A stretch of DNA of 64,000 nt from Bacillus andreraoultii (GTDB taxonomy: Bacteria; Bacillota; Bacilli; Bacillales; Caldibacillaceae), in assembly GCF_001244735.1 (NCBI RefSeq), contig NZ_LN868935.1, forward strand, positions 92,109-156,108, read 5' to 3'. The notes under the pieces are model-generated. The model had not been told where the DNA came from. It made no database searches and was given only the letters and a program-made list of their open reading frames with translations. Position numbers and translations under genes: made by a program. Positions 46,604 through 56,288 of the stretch are shown here, piece by piece. Within the stretch, counting starts at the first letter, position 1. Every line of letters starts with the position of its first letter.

Positions 46604-46618
46604 TTGAAAGCGCATTCT
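46604..46618 (+). promoter_or_regulatory. cre-like site 2
   Basis: TTGAAAGCGCATTCT matches the cre consensus at 14 of 15 positions, 34 bp before the start codon. It is probably within the transcribed leader, a position where CcpA often blocks elongation. Confidence 0.6.
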
Positions 46619-46651
46619 AAGTGTGAATACTATAAAGGGGAGGAATTACAT

Positions 46652-48172
46652 ATGATCTATGCAAATCCAAATACGAAAGGTTCACTTGTTCACTTTAAGA
46701 AAAAATATGAAAACTTTATCGGGGGCAAATGGGTAGCACCAGTTAAAGGACAATATTTTGATGTTGTGACACCAGTTACTGGACAAACTTTCACAAAAGC
46801 TGCTCGTTCATCTAAAGAAGATATCGAACTTGCACTTGATGCGGCACATGCAGCAAAAGATGCTTGGGGTAAAACATCCACAACTGAACGGGCCATTATT
46901 TTAAATAAAATTGCAGACCGTCTAGAAGAAAACCTAGAAAAATTAGCGGTTGCGGAAACTTGGGATAACGGAAAAGCCGTTCGTGAAACATTAAATGCAG
47001 ATATTCCACTAGCAATTGATCACTTCCGTTATTTTGCTGGCGTTATCCGTGCACAAGAAGGTCGTATTACACAACTAGATAACGATACCATCGCTTATCA
47101 TTTCCAAGAACCAATTGGCGTTGTTGGTCAAATTATTCCATGGAACTTCCCGATTTTAATGGCTGCATGGAAAATTGCCCCAGCACTTGCAGCAGGTAAC
47201 TGTATCGTCTTAAAACCAGCTGAACAAACACCTGTATCCATTTTAGTACTTATGGAATTAATTGAAGATCTTCTTCCTGATGGTGTACTTAATATTGTAA
47301 ATGGTTATGGAGTAGAGGTTGGTAAACCTCTTGCTACAAATCTACGTATTGCTAAAATTGCATTTACTGGCTCTACAGCTGTTGGACGTCAAATCATGCA
47401 ATATGCGACTGAAAATATTATCCCGGTAACCCTTGAACTTGGTGGTAAATCACCAAATATTTTCTTTGAAGATGTAATGGATCAAGATGACGAATTCCTT
47501 GATAAAGTGATGGAAGGATTTGTTATGTTCGCTCTAAATAATGGAGAGATTTGTACATGTCCATCTCGTGCTCTGATCCAAGAATCTATTTACGATAAAT
47601 TTATGGAGCGGGCACTTGAACGAGTAAAATCAATTAAAGTTGGTAATCCACTAGATACGGAAGTAATGATGGGTGCCCAAGCATCAAAACAACAAAAGGA
47701 CAAAATTCTTTCTTACATCCAACTAGGGAAAGATGAAGGTGCAGAATGTCTAATCGGTGGTGATGTAAACCATCTTGGTGGAGATCTTGAGGGCGGAAAC
47801 TATATCCAACCCACCGTATTTAAAGGAAATAACAAAATGCGGATTTTTCAAGAAGAAATCTTCGGACCAGTTCTTGCTGTTACAACATTTAAAGATTTCG
47901 ATGAAGCAATAGAAATTGCTAACGATACAATGTATGGATTAGGTGCTGGTGTTTGGTCAAGAAGTGGGGACATTGCATACCGTGCAGGTCGCGCTATTCA
48001 AGCTGGACGTGTTTGGACCAATACGTATCATAAATATCCTGCTGGTGCTGCATTCGGTGGTTACAAAATGTCTGGTATCGGTCGTGAAAACCATGCAATG
48101 ATGCTTGACCACTATTCACAAACAAAATGCTTACTCGTGAGCTATGACCGTAAACCTCAAGGGTTCTTCTAA
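46652..48172 (+). CDS. Aldehyde dehydrogenase (ExaC/AcoD-type)
   Basis: 506-aa NAD(P)-dependent aldehyde dehydrogenase. Features: [20 protein letters not shown], cofactor loop FTGSTAVGR, catalytic Glu in [11 protein letters not shown], catalytic Cys in [11 protein letters not shown], and [10 protein letters not shown]. The CTCPSR signature groups it with acetaldehyde dehydrogenases of the AcoD/ExaC type. ATG 46652 follows GGGGAGG; an upstream TTG at 46604 lies inside a cre box. It is followed after 23 nt by a DUF779 gene. Confidence 0.92.
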   Translation: MIYANPNTKGSLVHFKKKYENFIGGKWVAPVKGQYFDVVTPVTGQTFTKAARSSKEDIELALDAAHAAKDAWGKTSTTERAIILNKIADRLEENLEKLAVAETWDNGKAVRETLNADIPLAIDHFRYFAGVIRAQEGRITQLDNDTIAYHFQEPIGVVGQIIPWNFPILMAAWKIAPALAAGNCIVLKPAEQTPVSILVLMELIEDLLPDGVLNIVNGYGVEVGKPLATNLRIAKIAFTGSTAVGRQIMQYATENIIPVTLELGGKSPNIFFEDVMDQDDEFLDKVMEGFVMFALNNGEICTCPSRALIQESIYDKFMERALERVKSIKVGNPLDTEVMMGAQASKQQKDKILSYIQLGKDEGAECLIGGDVNHLGGDLEGGNYIQPTVFKGNNKMRIFQEEIFGPVLAVTTFKDFDEAIEIANDTMYGLGAGVWSRSGDIAYRAGRAIQAGRVWTNTYHKYPAGAAFGGYKMSGIGRENHAMMLDHYSQTKCLLVSYDRKPQGFF

Positions 48173-48195
48173 ACAATACACGAGGAGATAAAAAG

Positions 48196-48561
48196 ATGGT
48201 GAATCAGGTCGATGTAACCGATGAAGCACTTGACTTCATCCATATGCTAAAAGAAAAATATAGAAACATTTTATTCTATCAATCAGGCGGTTGCTGTGAT
48301 GGTTCTGCAGTAATGTGTTATCAAGAAGGTGATTTTCTCATAGGTGAAAACGATATTCTTCTCGGTTTCATTGGAAATGTACCGCTTTACATGCATAAAA
48401 GCCAATGCAATTATTGGAAACATACGCAACTAATAATTGATGTGACCGACGGGGAAGGTCCAGCATTTTCACTTGATAGTCTAGAAGATAAACATTTTAT
48501 CACGCGCTCACGTGTTTTTACCGATGACGAGTACGAGGAAAAAGAAAAGATATGTCGATAG
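48196..48561 (+). CDS. DUF779 protein
   Basis: 121-aa small protein with a Cys-rich motif SGGCCDGSAVMC near residue 32, another Cys in KSQCNYWKHTQ, and an Asp/Glu-rich tail (FTDDEYEEKEK). DUF779 genes commonly sit beside AcoD-type aldehyde dehydrogenase genes, as here. The role is unknown; a metal-binding or redox-related helper is a guess based on the Cys residues. GAGGAG precedes ATG 48196. Confidence 0.82.
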   Translation: MVNQVDVTDEALDFIHMLKEKYRNILFYQSGGCCDGSAVMCYQEGDFLIGENDILLGFIGNVPLYMHKSQCNYWKHTQLIIDVTDGEGPAFSLDSLEDKHFITRSRVFTDDEYEEKEKICR

Positions 48562-48635
48562 ATAAGGCTAAAGAAACTGTTAATTTAAAGAATCTAAAAC
48601 GAACATAAGCTTATGGGGAAATTATAATATATAAA

Positions 48636-48673
48636 ATAAGAAGCTGCCTTACACGAGAAGGTAGCTTCTTAAC
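48636..48673. terminator. Bidirectional terminator
   Basis: AAGAAGCTGCCTT pairs with AAGGTAGCTTCTT (one mismatch), between the convergent DUF779 and metA genes. Confidence 0.75.
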
Positions 48674-48687
48674 TTTAAACCGAAAAT

Positions 48688-49593
48688 TCACCATTGATAC
48701 GGTGTCTCTTGGTAAACATAGTAATTCAGCCAATTAGAAAATAATAAATAACTGTGTGAACGCCATGTGTGAAGTGGACGTGCTAGAACATCATCATTTG
48801 GAAAGTAATTTTTTGGAATGTCCGTATCAAGACCTTTCCTTTGGTCACGGACATATTCATCCGCTAATGTTGTTGCATCATATTCCAAATGGCCAGTAAT
48901 CATAATGTTTTTTCCACTTTCCGACATAATAATGAATGGTGCCCCTTCCTCTGAAACAGACAACAATTTTAAATCTGGATGGTTTTCAATAGCTGTACGG
49001 GATACATCCGTATAACGAGAATGTGGTGCATTGAAAACTTCATCAAAACCGCGTATTAGTTTTACCGTTGGATCTGAACATTGATGTTTAAATATACCAA
49101 AGCATTTTTTTGGAAGTTCGTATTTTCCAATTCCATAATGATAATACAGCGCAGCTTGGGCACCCCAACAAATATGTAATGTAGAGGTGACATTGGTTTT
49201 CGTCCACGCCATAATCTCTGTTAATTCACTCCAATAGTCCACATCCTCAAAGGCCATCTTCTCCACAGGTGCACCAGTAATAATCATTCCATCAAAGCGT
49301 CGATTCTTCACTTCAGGAAATGTAGTATAAAAATTATCTAAATGATAATTGCTTACATTTCGTGACAAATATGTGGATGTTCGTAAAAATGTAATGTTTA
49401 CTTGTAGCGGAGTATTTCCTAGTAATCTAAGAAGTTGTAATTCTGTTTTTTCCTTTTCTGGCATTAAATTTAAAATGAGGATATTTAGTGGACGAATATC
49501 TTGAGTTCTCGCCCGGTCTTCATCCATAATAAAAATCTTTTCTTTTCTTAACAATTCTCCCGCCGGTAAGTTTTTCGGGATATTAATTGGCAC
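48688..49593 (-). CDS. metA: Homoserine O-acyltransferase MetA (predicted acetyltransferase)
   Basis: Acylates homoserine at the start of methionine synthesis. 301 aa from GTG 49593, which gives the standard [10 protein letters not shown] start; GGGGGTGA lies 5 nt upstream, and the frame from 49608 starts before that site. Catalytic Cys in LHICWGAQA (about 142), His and Glu in ITGHLEYD. The active-site selector position reads GAPVE with Glu, which in B. cereus MetA gives acetyl-CoA rather than succinyl-CoA use. No S-box leader is present, unlike the other methionine genes here. Confidence 0.93.
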   Translation of the reverse strand: MPINIPKNLPAGELLRKEKIFIMDEDRARTQDIRPLNILILNLMPEKEKTELQLLRLLGNTPLQVNITFLRTSTYLSRNVSNYHLDNFYTTFPEVKNRRFDGMIITGAPVEKMAFEDVDYWSELTEIMAWTKTNVTSTLHICWGAQAALYYHYGIGKYELPKKCFGIFKHQCSDPTVKLIRGFDEVFNAPHSRYTDVSRTAIENHPDLKLLSVSEEGAPFIIMSESGKNIMITGHLEYDATTLADEYVRDQRKGLDTDIPKNYFPNDDVLARPLHTWRSHSYLLFSNWLNYYVYQETPYQW

Positions 49594-49683
49594 CCTATTC
49601 ACCCCCAATAAAATGAACGATACGAAGTCGAAATCAGCATTTACTACTAATAATAAAGATTATACCGATTTTTCTTTATATTT

Positions 49684-51420
49684 TCATTCCTTTTTGTTTA
49701 TTAAAAGTAAAATTGTCACAACCGTACCTTTATTGGGCTTGGATTCAACGAAAATCATTCCTTTATGTAAGTCAACAATTTGTTTCGCTATACTCATTCC
49801 AAGTCCTGTCCCATCACTTTCTTCCTCTGTATTTGTTCCTCGATAGTAACGAGTAAATAAATGTGATAATGTTTCTTCATCCATGCCCACCCCATTATCT
49901 TCTATCCTAATCTTTAGTTCCATTCCATCCGTACTTAAGGTAACGACCGTTTTTGTACCTGGTGGATTGTGCTTCATTGCGTTATATAAAAGATTATCAA
50001 TCATTCTCTCAAACAATCTTTTATTCATTTGAATGAAAACTGGTTCATCTACTGTTTGTAAAATACATGGATAAGTAGAAAGCATTCGATCACGCGTAAA
50101 CTTATCTAGAATTTCTTTCATAAATTGGTTTATTTCAACAACTTCAAAACAAATGTTGATCGAATCATTCTTTAACTGAAAACTAAGTGAAAAATCCTCA
50201 ATCAAATTTACCATGTAATCACTTTTTTCTCGAATGGTGTGTCCTATTTCCTCTAATTCCTCTTTCGTCCATTCATATTGCCCACTTTCTAATAAGTTCC
50301 CATACCCTTGCATCGTGGATATTGGTGTTCGTAGATCATGTGAAATACCGGACATCCATTCTTGTCGCGATTTTTCTAATTGTTCCCGTTCTTTTCGAGA
50401 AGCAGCTAATTTTTCTGCCATTGTATAAAAAGCTTGAAATACTTCTTCATACAAACGATATCGTCTCTTAATTTTTCCATTCTTTCGATAAAAGAGTTTC
50501 TTTTCTTTTATTGTCAATACTTCTTCGTACTGTTCATTTCCCATTCGACTTAATAAATTTGTAAAAATAAACAATGGGTTTCCATATCGAAATCCGTTCC
50601 AAACAGAGATAGCAATGGTAATCAATAATATAACTACTCCTGTTATTGCAAGAGTCAAAATAAACTCCCTGTAAGAGTCCAGTTGAATTTGTTTCTTCTT
50701 ATCATTTGGTGTATGAAGAACCCATAATGTATTCGCTTCAGAATTCTCATACGTTAATCGCTTTGTTGAAAACATATTTGGGGCCGCTTCTCTTAAAAAC
50801 GCATCTAATGGTTTTTCCTTCTTATCATAATTTTCGCCGATTTTCACTAGTAATTGATGGTCTTGATATACTTCTAGAGAACCATGTACGTTTGCAAGTA
50901 GTTGTTCAATATCTTTCCGATCCTCTTCTTTAGTCAATCCATTGACATGATATTTATCTATAAGTTCATTCATCACACGATTTGCTTCATCTTTATGACC
51001 TAAAATAAATAAATACGGTTCTTTGTAAAATGTTTCTAAATAAAAATATAATGTATACCCGTTTAACTCCTTTGTTTTCTTCATTTTTTCTAGGTCGTTT
51101 AAACGATATGATTTCGGAATATCATTTGGTACATTTCCAGAATCCACAACTTCTCCTTCCTCATTAACAATCTGTACCCAGATGTCTTCTTTTTGGATAT
51201 TATCCTTCCATCCATCGCTCATCTCCAATTGTACGAGTGAATCCGTATCTGTACTAATATCTTCCAAGAGTACTTGATAATAATTATGTTCCGACTCTTT
51301 TTCAACAAAATGATAAACAACAACCAATAACGTTAGGAAAATAACGACAACCATTAAAATACCGACAGAAATAAATTGGGTTGCAAAATTAATAAATAAC
51401 CGGAACTTTAACTTTCTCAT
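49684..51420 (-). CDS. Sensor histidine kinase (HisKA/HATPase)
   Basis: 578 aa. Two membrane helices (about 10-35 and 255-280) bracket an external sensor domain of about 220 residues. The cytoplasmic part has the H-box SGISHDLRTPISTMQGYGN, N-box LLYNAMKHNPPGTK, and G-boxes DNGVGMD and GTGLGMSIAKQIV. The stimulus is unknown. It overlaps the response regulator gene by 4 nt; the pair lies between metA and a divergent DUF418 gene. Confidence 0.9.
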   Translation of the reverse strand: MRKLKFRLFINFATQFISVGILMVVVIFLTLLVVVYHFVEKESEHNYYQVLLEDISTDTDSLVQLEMSDGWKDNIQKEDIWVQIVNEEGEVVDSGNVPNDIPKSYRLNDLEKMKKTKELNGYTLYFYLETFYKEPYLFILGHKDEANRVMNELIDKYHVNGLTKEEDRKDIEQLLANVHGSLEVYQDHQLLVKIGENYDKKEKPLDAFLREAAPNMFSTKRLTYENSEANTLWVLHTPNDKKKQIQLDSYREFILTLAITGVVILLITIAISVWNGFRYGNPLFIFTNLLSRMGNEQYEEVLTIKEKKLFYRKNGKIKRRYRLYEEVFQAFYTMAEKLAASRKEREQLEKSRQEWMSGISHDLRTPISTMQGYGNLLESGQYEWTKEELEEIGHTIREKSDYMVNLIEDFSLSFQLKNDSINICFEVVEINQFMKEILDKFTRDRMLSTYPCILQTVDEPVFIQMNKRLFERMIDNLLYNAMKHNPPGTKTVVTLSTDGMELKIRIEDNGVGMDEETLSHLFTRYYRGTNTEEESDGTGLGMSIAKQIVDLHKGMIFVESKPNKGTVVTILLLINKKE

Positions 51421-52130
51421 TTTTCATTTCCTTTTACTAATTTATAGCCTAATCCACGTACGGTTAATAATACTTTCGGTTGACTAGGATCTTCTTCAAT
51501 CCGTTCTCTAATTCTTCGTATATGGACAGAAACCGTATTTTCATCAACAAAATGATCAAATCCCCAAACCGCATCGAGCAATTTTGCTTTCGAGTGTACG
51601 ATATTTGGGTATTTACAAAAATAGCGTAATAAAAGAAAAACTTGTGTCGGACACGGAATAATTCTCCCGTCAACAATTAATTCTCCTTTCTCTTCATCTA
51701 ATATAAATCGACCAAAGTCATATCTCCTATTTTCTAAAGGTTGTCTCAATTTTTCTCCATTTCCCCTTCTTCGTAAATACGCTTTAATTCTCGCGGCAAT
51801 TTCTAATGGATTAAACGGTTTCGTCACATAGTCATCTCCCCCGGTGGCAAAACCAGTTAGGACATCTAAATCGGAAACTTTTGCAGTAAGGAATATGATA
51901 TACGCATTCGTCTTTTCACGGATTTTCGGACATAATTCAAATCCATTCCCATCCGGCAACATCACGTCAAGAATAATAATATCAAACTTGTGATTTTCTA
52001 ATAATTTCATTGCTTCCTGACCTGTGTGTGCTGTGAATATTTTAGAAAATCCCTCTTTTTTTAACATGATCTCTACCATTTTCACAATAGCCTTTTCATC
52101 ATCAATAATTAATATACTTGCTATTTCCAT
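51417..52130 (-). CDS. OmpR-family response regulator
   Basis: About 237 aa: receiver domain (IDDEKA, phospho-Asp in IIILDVMLPDG, FLTAK, DDYVTKPF) and a winged-helix domain (DENTVSVHIRRIRERIEEDP, VRGLGYKL). ATG 52130 follows GGAGAGGGGAAC; the frame extends to 52172 without a better site. Forms a two-component system with the overlapping kinase. Confidence 0.92.
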   Translation of the reverse strand: MEIASILIIDDEKAIVKMVEIMLKKEGFSKIFTAHTGQEAMKLLENHKFDIIILDVMLPDGNGFELCPKIREKTNAYIIFLTAKVSDLDVLTGFATGGDDYVTKPFNPLEIAARIKAYLRRRGNGEKLRQPLENRRYDFGRFILDEEKGELIVDGRIIPCPTQVFLLLRYFCKYPNIVHSKAKLLDAVWGFDHFVDENTVSVHIRRIRERIEEDPSQPKVLLTVRGLGYKLVKGNEK

Positions 52131-52296
52131 GTTGTTCCCCTCTCCATACCCTTCTATATACTGTTTTACCATGTAAAGTTTACCAGCAGTTTACCAAATT
52201 GAAAAAAGTTTATGTTCTGTTCAACCATTATTTGAACCATAGAAAACTCACTGTATTATTTTTATCTTACACATATACGGAAAGGATGAAAATAAA

Positions 52297-53490
52297 TTGT
52301 ATAAAAGAATACATCTAATTGATGGATTACGTGGGTTCAGTTTGCTTGGGATTTTAATAGCGAATATGTTAATTTTCCAATATGGAATTTATGGAATGGA
52401 ACAAATCGAATTATTACGTCCTTGGGATCGGTTCATGTACGTATGGGTGAAAGTTTTTGTTGAGTCTAGTTTTATGCCAATCTTTTTATTTTTATTTGGC
52501 TATTCAATTATTATGTTAAAAGATAAGTTAGAGCGGACGAAAAAAAGAGTAAAATGCCATTTATTCCGCCGATATCTACTCCTCTTAGTTTTTGGTCTCC
52601 TCCATTCAATCTTTGTCTGGGAAGGTGATATTTTATTCTCTTACGGGTTTACAGGTCTAATGATGCTCATGTTTGTAAACAGGAAGAAAAAGACGATTAT
52701 CATTTGGGCAGTTGTATTATTTTTGCTTACTTCTCTTTTTAGTTTTTTACCAGCAGAAGATACACCGGAAGATATGGAAAAATTATCCTCTTATATTGAA
52801 AAGGAAAAGGATGTTTACGCGAATGGAACATACTGGGATACGGTTGAATTTCGCAATAGTGGTGAAGATCCATATGACATGCCAGATGCTTTTTACCTTA
52901 TCATCTTTTTATTCACTCCGATTATTACATGCCCAATGCTGTTGTTTGGCATGTATGCGGCAAAAAGCGGTTGGTTTGCTACGCCTATATTGAAGAGGAA
53001 GAATTACCGGAATGGGGCAATCGTCTTTATTACCCTTGGACTACTGTTGAAAAGCATGCAATTTTCAATCCCTTTTTCGGGCAATTTTGGATTCATTACA
53101 CTAGGAGGACCAATCCTTGCCATTGGGTATATTTTTTTATTTAGTTATTTTTACACGAAGTCTGAACAAAACTTGCTTACCGTATTTGATTATGTTGGCC
53201 GAATATCGATGACGAATTATTTAATGCAATCAGTCATTTGTACAACGATTTTTTACGGTTATGGATTGGGGCTTTTTGGTAAACTAGGTGTGTTTAATGC
53301 TACTTTTCTTGCACTATTTATTTTCTCCTGTCAAGTGATAGCTAGTTATTTTTATTTAAAACATTGGAAAATGGGGCCTTTCGAAAAGCTAATTCGAATT
53401 GGAACCTATTTATCTTGGAAAGGAAACGTAAAGCTAAATAGAAAGGTACATGTCATGGAAACCGGTAAAAGTATAAACAAGGTACAATAA
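52297..53490 (+). CDS. DUF418 membrane protein
   Basis: 397-aa multi-helix membrane protein (about nine to ten helices). The N-terminus RIHLIDGLRGFSLLGILIAN and the C-terminal GRISMTNYLMQSVICTTIFYG are the two DUF418/YeiB-type signatures. Function unknown; related proteins have an acyltransferase-3-like layout. The start is TTG 52297, 6 nt after GAAAGGATG. Divergent from the two-component genes with a 166-bp gap, so control by that system is possible. Confidence 0.85.
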   Translation: MYKRIHLIDGLRGFSLLGILIANMLIFQYGIYGMEQIELLRPWDRFMYVWVKVFVESSFMPIFLFLFGYSIIMLKDKLERTKKRVKCHLFRRYLLLLVFGLLHSIFVWEGDILFSYGFTGLMMLMFVNRKKKTIIIWAVVLFLLTSLFSFLPAEDTPEDMEKLSSYIEKEKDVYANGTYWDTVEFRNSGEDPYDMPDAFYLIIFLFTPIITCPMLLFGMYAAKSGWFATPILKRKNYRNGAIVFITLGLLLKSMQFSIPFSGNFGFITLGGPILAIGYIFLFSYFYTKSEQNLLTVFDYVGRISMTNYLMQSVICTTIFYGYGLGLFGKLGVFNATFLALFIFSCQVIASYFYLKHWKMGPFEKLIRIGTYLSWKGNVKLNRKVHVMETGKSINKVQ

Positions 53491-53528
53491 AATAAAACAG
53501 TAGGTGAAACTGCTATAAGATTGATATA

Positions 53529-53568
53529 CCTTAGTACATATTCTAAACAACCGTACTAAGGCTTTTTC
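53529..53568 (+). terminator. Terminator of the DUF418 gene
   Basis: CCTTAGTAC/GTACTAAGG stem followed by CTTTTTC. Confidence 0.8.
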
Positions 53569-53767
53569 ATTTTACATTGTATGGATTCATCGGTTTTACC
53601 ACTATAAATTACTTTACAAAATTACTTTGTTTAAGATATATTAGTAAAATATATAAGAAAATTAGTATATTAATCTTTCAACTTTCCCTCAAATTTATAC
53701 CTACATTTATTACTTTACCAAGTTAACAAATCAAATGCGCCTTAGACTTTGAGATTGGAGGTAAGTT

Positions 53768-55198
53768 ATGGAAATAACTGAAATTTTAGGAAAAATAAAT
53801 GAATTCTTTTACTCTTATGTTCTTATTATTGTACTCGTTGGAGCTGGGCTATTTTTTACGATTAAAACAAAATTTATCCAGTTCCGGTTAATACCTGATA
53901 TGTTTCGATTATTGACAGAAAAGGCTACGATAAATTCAAATGGAAAAATAGGTATTTCTTCATTCCAAGCATTTACAATTTCTGCAGCATCTCGGATTGG
54001 AACTGGGAATATTGCGGGAGTTGCTACTGCCATCGCTCTCGGTGGACCTGGTGCTGTATTTTGGATGTGGATCATTGCCCTTATTGGTGGAGCTTCTTCT
54101 TTAATCGAAAGTACCCTAGCCCAAGTATATAAAGTTAAAGATCGCCACGGTTTCCGAGGTGGTCCAGCTTATTATATGGAAAAAGGGTTAAATAAACGTT
54201 GGATGGGAATTTTGTTTGCGGTTGTTATTACCTTAACGTATGGATTTGTTTTTAATGCCGTGCAAGCAAACACAATAACGATTGCATTCGAGGAAAGTTT
54301 TGGGATTAATCGAATTGTTCTTGGTATTATTTTATCGCTGTTGACAGCAATTATTGTTTTTGGCGGATTAAAACGAATTGTTCATGTCACTCAAGTCATC
54401 GTCCCAGTGATGGCAATCGTTTATATTGGCGTTGCTCTTGTTGTTGTTTTTATGAACATAACGGAAATTCCGCATGTAATTATGCTAATTGTGAAATCTG
54501 CCTTTGGTTTGGAAGAAGCTTTTTCTGGGATGGTTGGTGCTGCCGTTATGAACGGAATCAAGCGGGGACTTTTCTCTAATGAAGCAGGGATGGGTTCTGC
54601 TCCAAATGCTGCTGCAACGGCCGCCGTTTCCCATCCAGTAAAACAAGGTTTAATTCAAACTCTTGGGGTGTTCATTGATACAATTTTTGTTTGTTCATCA
54701 ACAGCGGCTATTGTTTTACTTAGTGATGCATACTTACAAGCCGACGCAGCATCTATTAATTTAACCCAACTATCACTAGCTGATAATCTTGGTGATTGGT
54801 CTAGTATATTTTTAGCAATAGCGATTCTTATGTTCGCATATAGCACGATTATCGGTAACTATTATTACGGGGAAACAAACATCGGTTTTATTAAAGAATC
54901 AAAAACAGCATTGACGGTTTTCCGTATTCTCGCTGTTGCGTTTGTTATGTTTGGATCTGTCGCTAAAGTGAAATTTGTTTGGGATTTAGCAGACCTATTT
55001 ATGGCAATTATGGCATTAATTAACTTAGTCGCTATTCTTATGTTGTGGAAAGTAGCAAAACCAGTTATTTACGACTATTTAGATCAGCGTAAAAAAGGAC
55101 TGGATCCTGTATTTAATAAAAATAATGTACCACATATCGGTGAAGTTGAATGTTGGGATGATGAGGAAATTACATTAAAAGATGAGCAATCTATGTAA
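53768..55198 (+). CDS. AGCS family sodium:amino-acid symporter
   Basis: 476 aa with about ten to eleven helices. Alanine/glycine:cation symporter features: FQAFTISAASRIGTGNIAGV, GGPGAVFWMWIIALIGGASS, the VFGGLKRIVHVTQVIVP stretch, and LFSNEAGMGSAPNAAATA. Imports alanine, glycine or glutamine with Na+. The family normally has an ASR(I/V)GTGN signature, which is intact. GGAGGT lies 7 nt before ATG 53768. Single gene with its own terminator. Confidence 0.93.
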   Translation: MEITEILGKINEFFYSYVLIIVLVGAGLFFTIKTKFIQFRLIPDMFRLLTEKATINSNGKIGISSFQAFTISAASRIGTGNIAGVATAIALGGPGAVFWMWIIALIGGASSLIESTLAQVYKVKDRHGFRGGPAYYMEKGLNKRWMGILFAVVITLTYGFVFNAVQANTITIAFEESFGINRIVLGIILSLLTAIIVFGGLKRIVHVTQVIVPVMAIVYIGVALVVVFMNITEIPHVIMLIVKSAFGLEEAFSGMVGAAVMNGIKRGLFSNEAGMGSAPNAAATAAVSHPVKQGLIQTLGVFIDTIFVCSSTAAIVLLSDAYLQADAASINLTQLSLADNLGDWSSIFLAIAILMFAYSTIIGNYYYGETNIGFIKESKTALTVFRILAVAFVMFGSVAKVKFVWDLADLFMAIMALINLVAILMLWKVAKPVIYDYLDQRKKGLDPVFNKNNVPHIGEVECWDDEEITLKDEQSM

Positions 55199-55207
55199 AA
55201 AGATTAG

Positions 55208-55239
55208 GACCTATTCTTAAGTTGGATAGGTCTTTTTTT
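55208..55239 (+). terminator. Terminator of the AGCS gene
   Basis: GACCTATTC/GGATAGGTC stem followed by a run of seven T. Confidence 0.85.
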
Positions 55240-55338
55240 AATCAGAATACCAATCTTTTTCAAAAATGTACTTATGTGAAACAGTAGCATTTTTATGAAT
55301 CTTGTTTCTTTCTCTAACAAATCACTCCAACATTTCGC

Positions 55339-55560
55339 TTGCCTTTGTTATTTTTTCGACCACTTTTCACGGAATCCTCATCGTTTTCTTCATAGCACTA
55401 CTCCAGCCCATTTTCACTGAACTTACCAAATTTCGAGCGTATAGAACCCTTCTATAAACCAGTTTTCGCGGAATCTCCATCATTTTCGGCTCATAGAACC
55501 CTTCTATGAACCAGTTTTCGCGGAATCTTCATCATTTTCGGCTTATAGACCACTTCTACC
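55339..55560. repeat. Tandem 52-bp repeats, about four units
   Basis: The two best units start at 55441 and 55493 and differ at only a few positions; a partial third starts at 55545, and two worn units precede. Each unit has ATAGAACCCTTCTAT (a small hairpin), then AACCAGTTTTCGCGGAATC and CATCATTTTCGGCT. The period equals that of the different repeats at 34.1 kb. Confidence 0.78.
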
Positions 55561-55682
55561 AAATAAACCGATTTATGTAGAAATATGTAGATATTTATAA
55601 GCGAAATATTTCAAATTTTTAAAGGAAAATTGCTAGTTTAGTAGAAATATATAGTAAATGCAAATTTTGAGGGGTGTATGAA

Positions 55683-55913
55683 ATGGATCGGATTAGTTTT
55701 ATATCATACGTATTACATCAATCAACGAATGAGAAATTAAAGAAGTTCGCATTAGATTTATTAAACGGTGCCATTACTTTGAGAGAAGTGGAAAGAAAAT
55801 CACCTTTAGCTGAGGCGGAAATTAAACGTGCTGAAATCTTATATAAAAATGGGGATGTTGATTTTCAATTTGTATACAAGTTTGTTGCAGAAAAGATGAA
55901 TATCGCCTCGTAA
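55683..55913 (+). CDS. Small hypothetical protein
   Basis: 76-aa soluble, helix-rich protein from ATG 55683, with GAGGGGTG 6 nt upstream. No family recognised; the charged sequence (TLREVERKSPLAEAEIKRAE) suggests a small adaptor or DNA-associated protein but no motif proves it. The strong ribosome site and codon use support it being real. Confidence 0.65.
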   Translation: MDRISFISYVLHQSTNEKLKKFALDLLNGAITLREVERKSPLAEAEIKRAEILYKNGDVDFQFVYKFVAEKMNIAS

Positions 55914-56081
55914 TCACTTTTATTAGGAGCTTGTTAAGGAAGAAAACTGAGATACAGAAATTGATTTCATGTGAAAACATGCATAGTTAAACAATTTGGT
56001 CAAACGGTCATCTAGAAGAGTTATAAATGCCCAATTGATAAAAAGTACGATTAAACGACAATCTAATATGGTTTAGTAGCA
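55914..56081. other. Gap with an inverted 52-bp-family unit
   Basis: Contains GGTCATCTAGAAGAG near 55992-56010, the reverse complement of the CTCTTCTAGATGACC element found at 34.1 kb. A single isolated unit; no gene. Confidence 0.45.
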
Positions 56082-56249
56082 TAAAGAAACCTCAGGGACG
56101 CTAGAGACTTTAGGCAACCAAGGGACTAGAGTTCGCCGCAAAAAAAGTTTTTTCTGCTGGATGTAATGCTGCTAGAGCCTTCCTTGTACGCTTATCTGTA
56201 TTGAAAAGTAAAAATTGGAAAATTTATACTTTCCTATTAACTAAAAAAG
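56082..56249 (+). repeat. 168-bp dispersed repeat, copy C (full)
   Basis: Starts TAAAGAAACCTC and ends TAAAAAAG, 168 bp. Keeps GACTAGAGTTCGCC, the A-run/T-run core, GCTAGAGCCTTCCTTGT and GAAAAGTA...TACTTTCC. Not at a stop codon; it overlaps the terminator of the sugar operon at its right end. Confidence 0.8.
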
Positions 56250-56284
56250 GATTGTTGCGAATAATTCCCAACAATCCTTTTTAC
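56243..56284 (-). terminator. Terminator of the sugar ABC operon
   Basis: AAAGGATTGTTG/CAACAATCCTTT, a perfect 12-bp stem followed by T-run on the minus strand. Confidence 0.88.
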
Positions 56285-56288
56285 AGAA

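Larger units (their letters stand above)
46126..46651. other. Regulatory region upstream of the aldehyde dehydrogenase
   Basis: Very AT-rich. Holds two copies of GAAAGCGCATTCTAA (near 46510 and 46606), both cre-like and annotated separately. I found no sigma-54 promoter and no riboswitch core. Confidence 0.5.

Noticed and set aside
49594-49683. S-box or T-box upstream of metA
   Set aside because: Only 90 bp separate metA from the kinase gene, and no aptamer or T-box sequence is present.
55339-55560. CRISPR array
   Set aside because: Same reason: contiguous divergent units without spacers.
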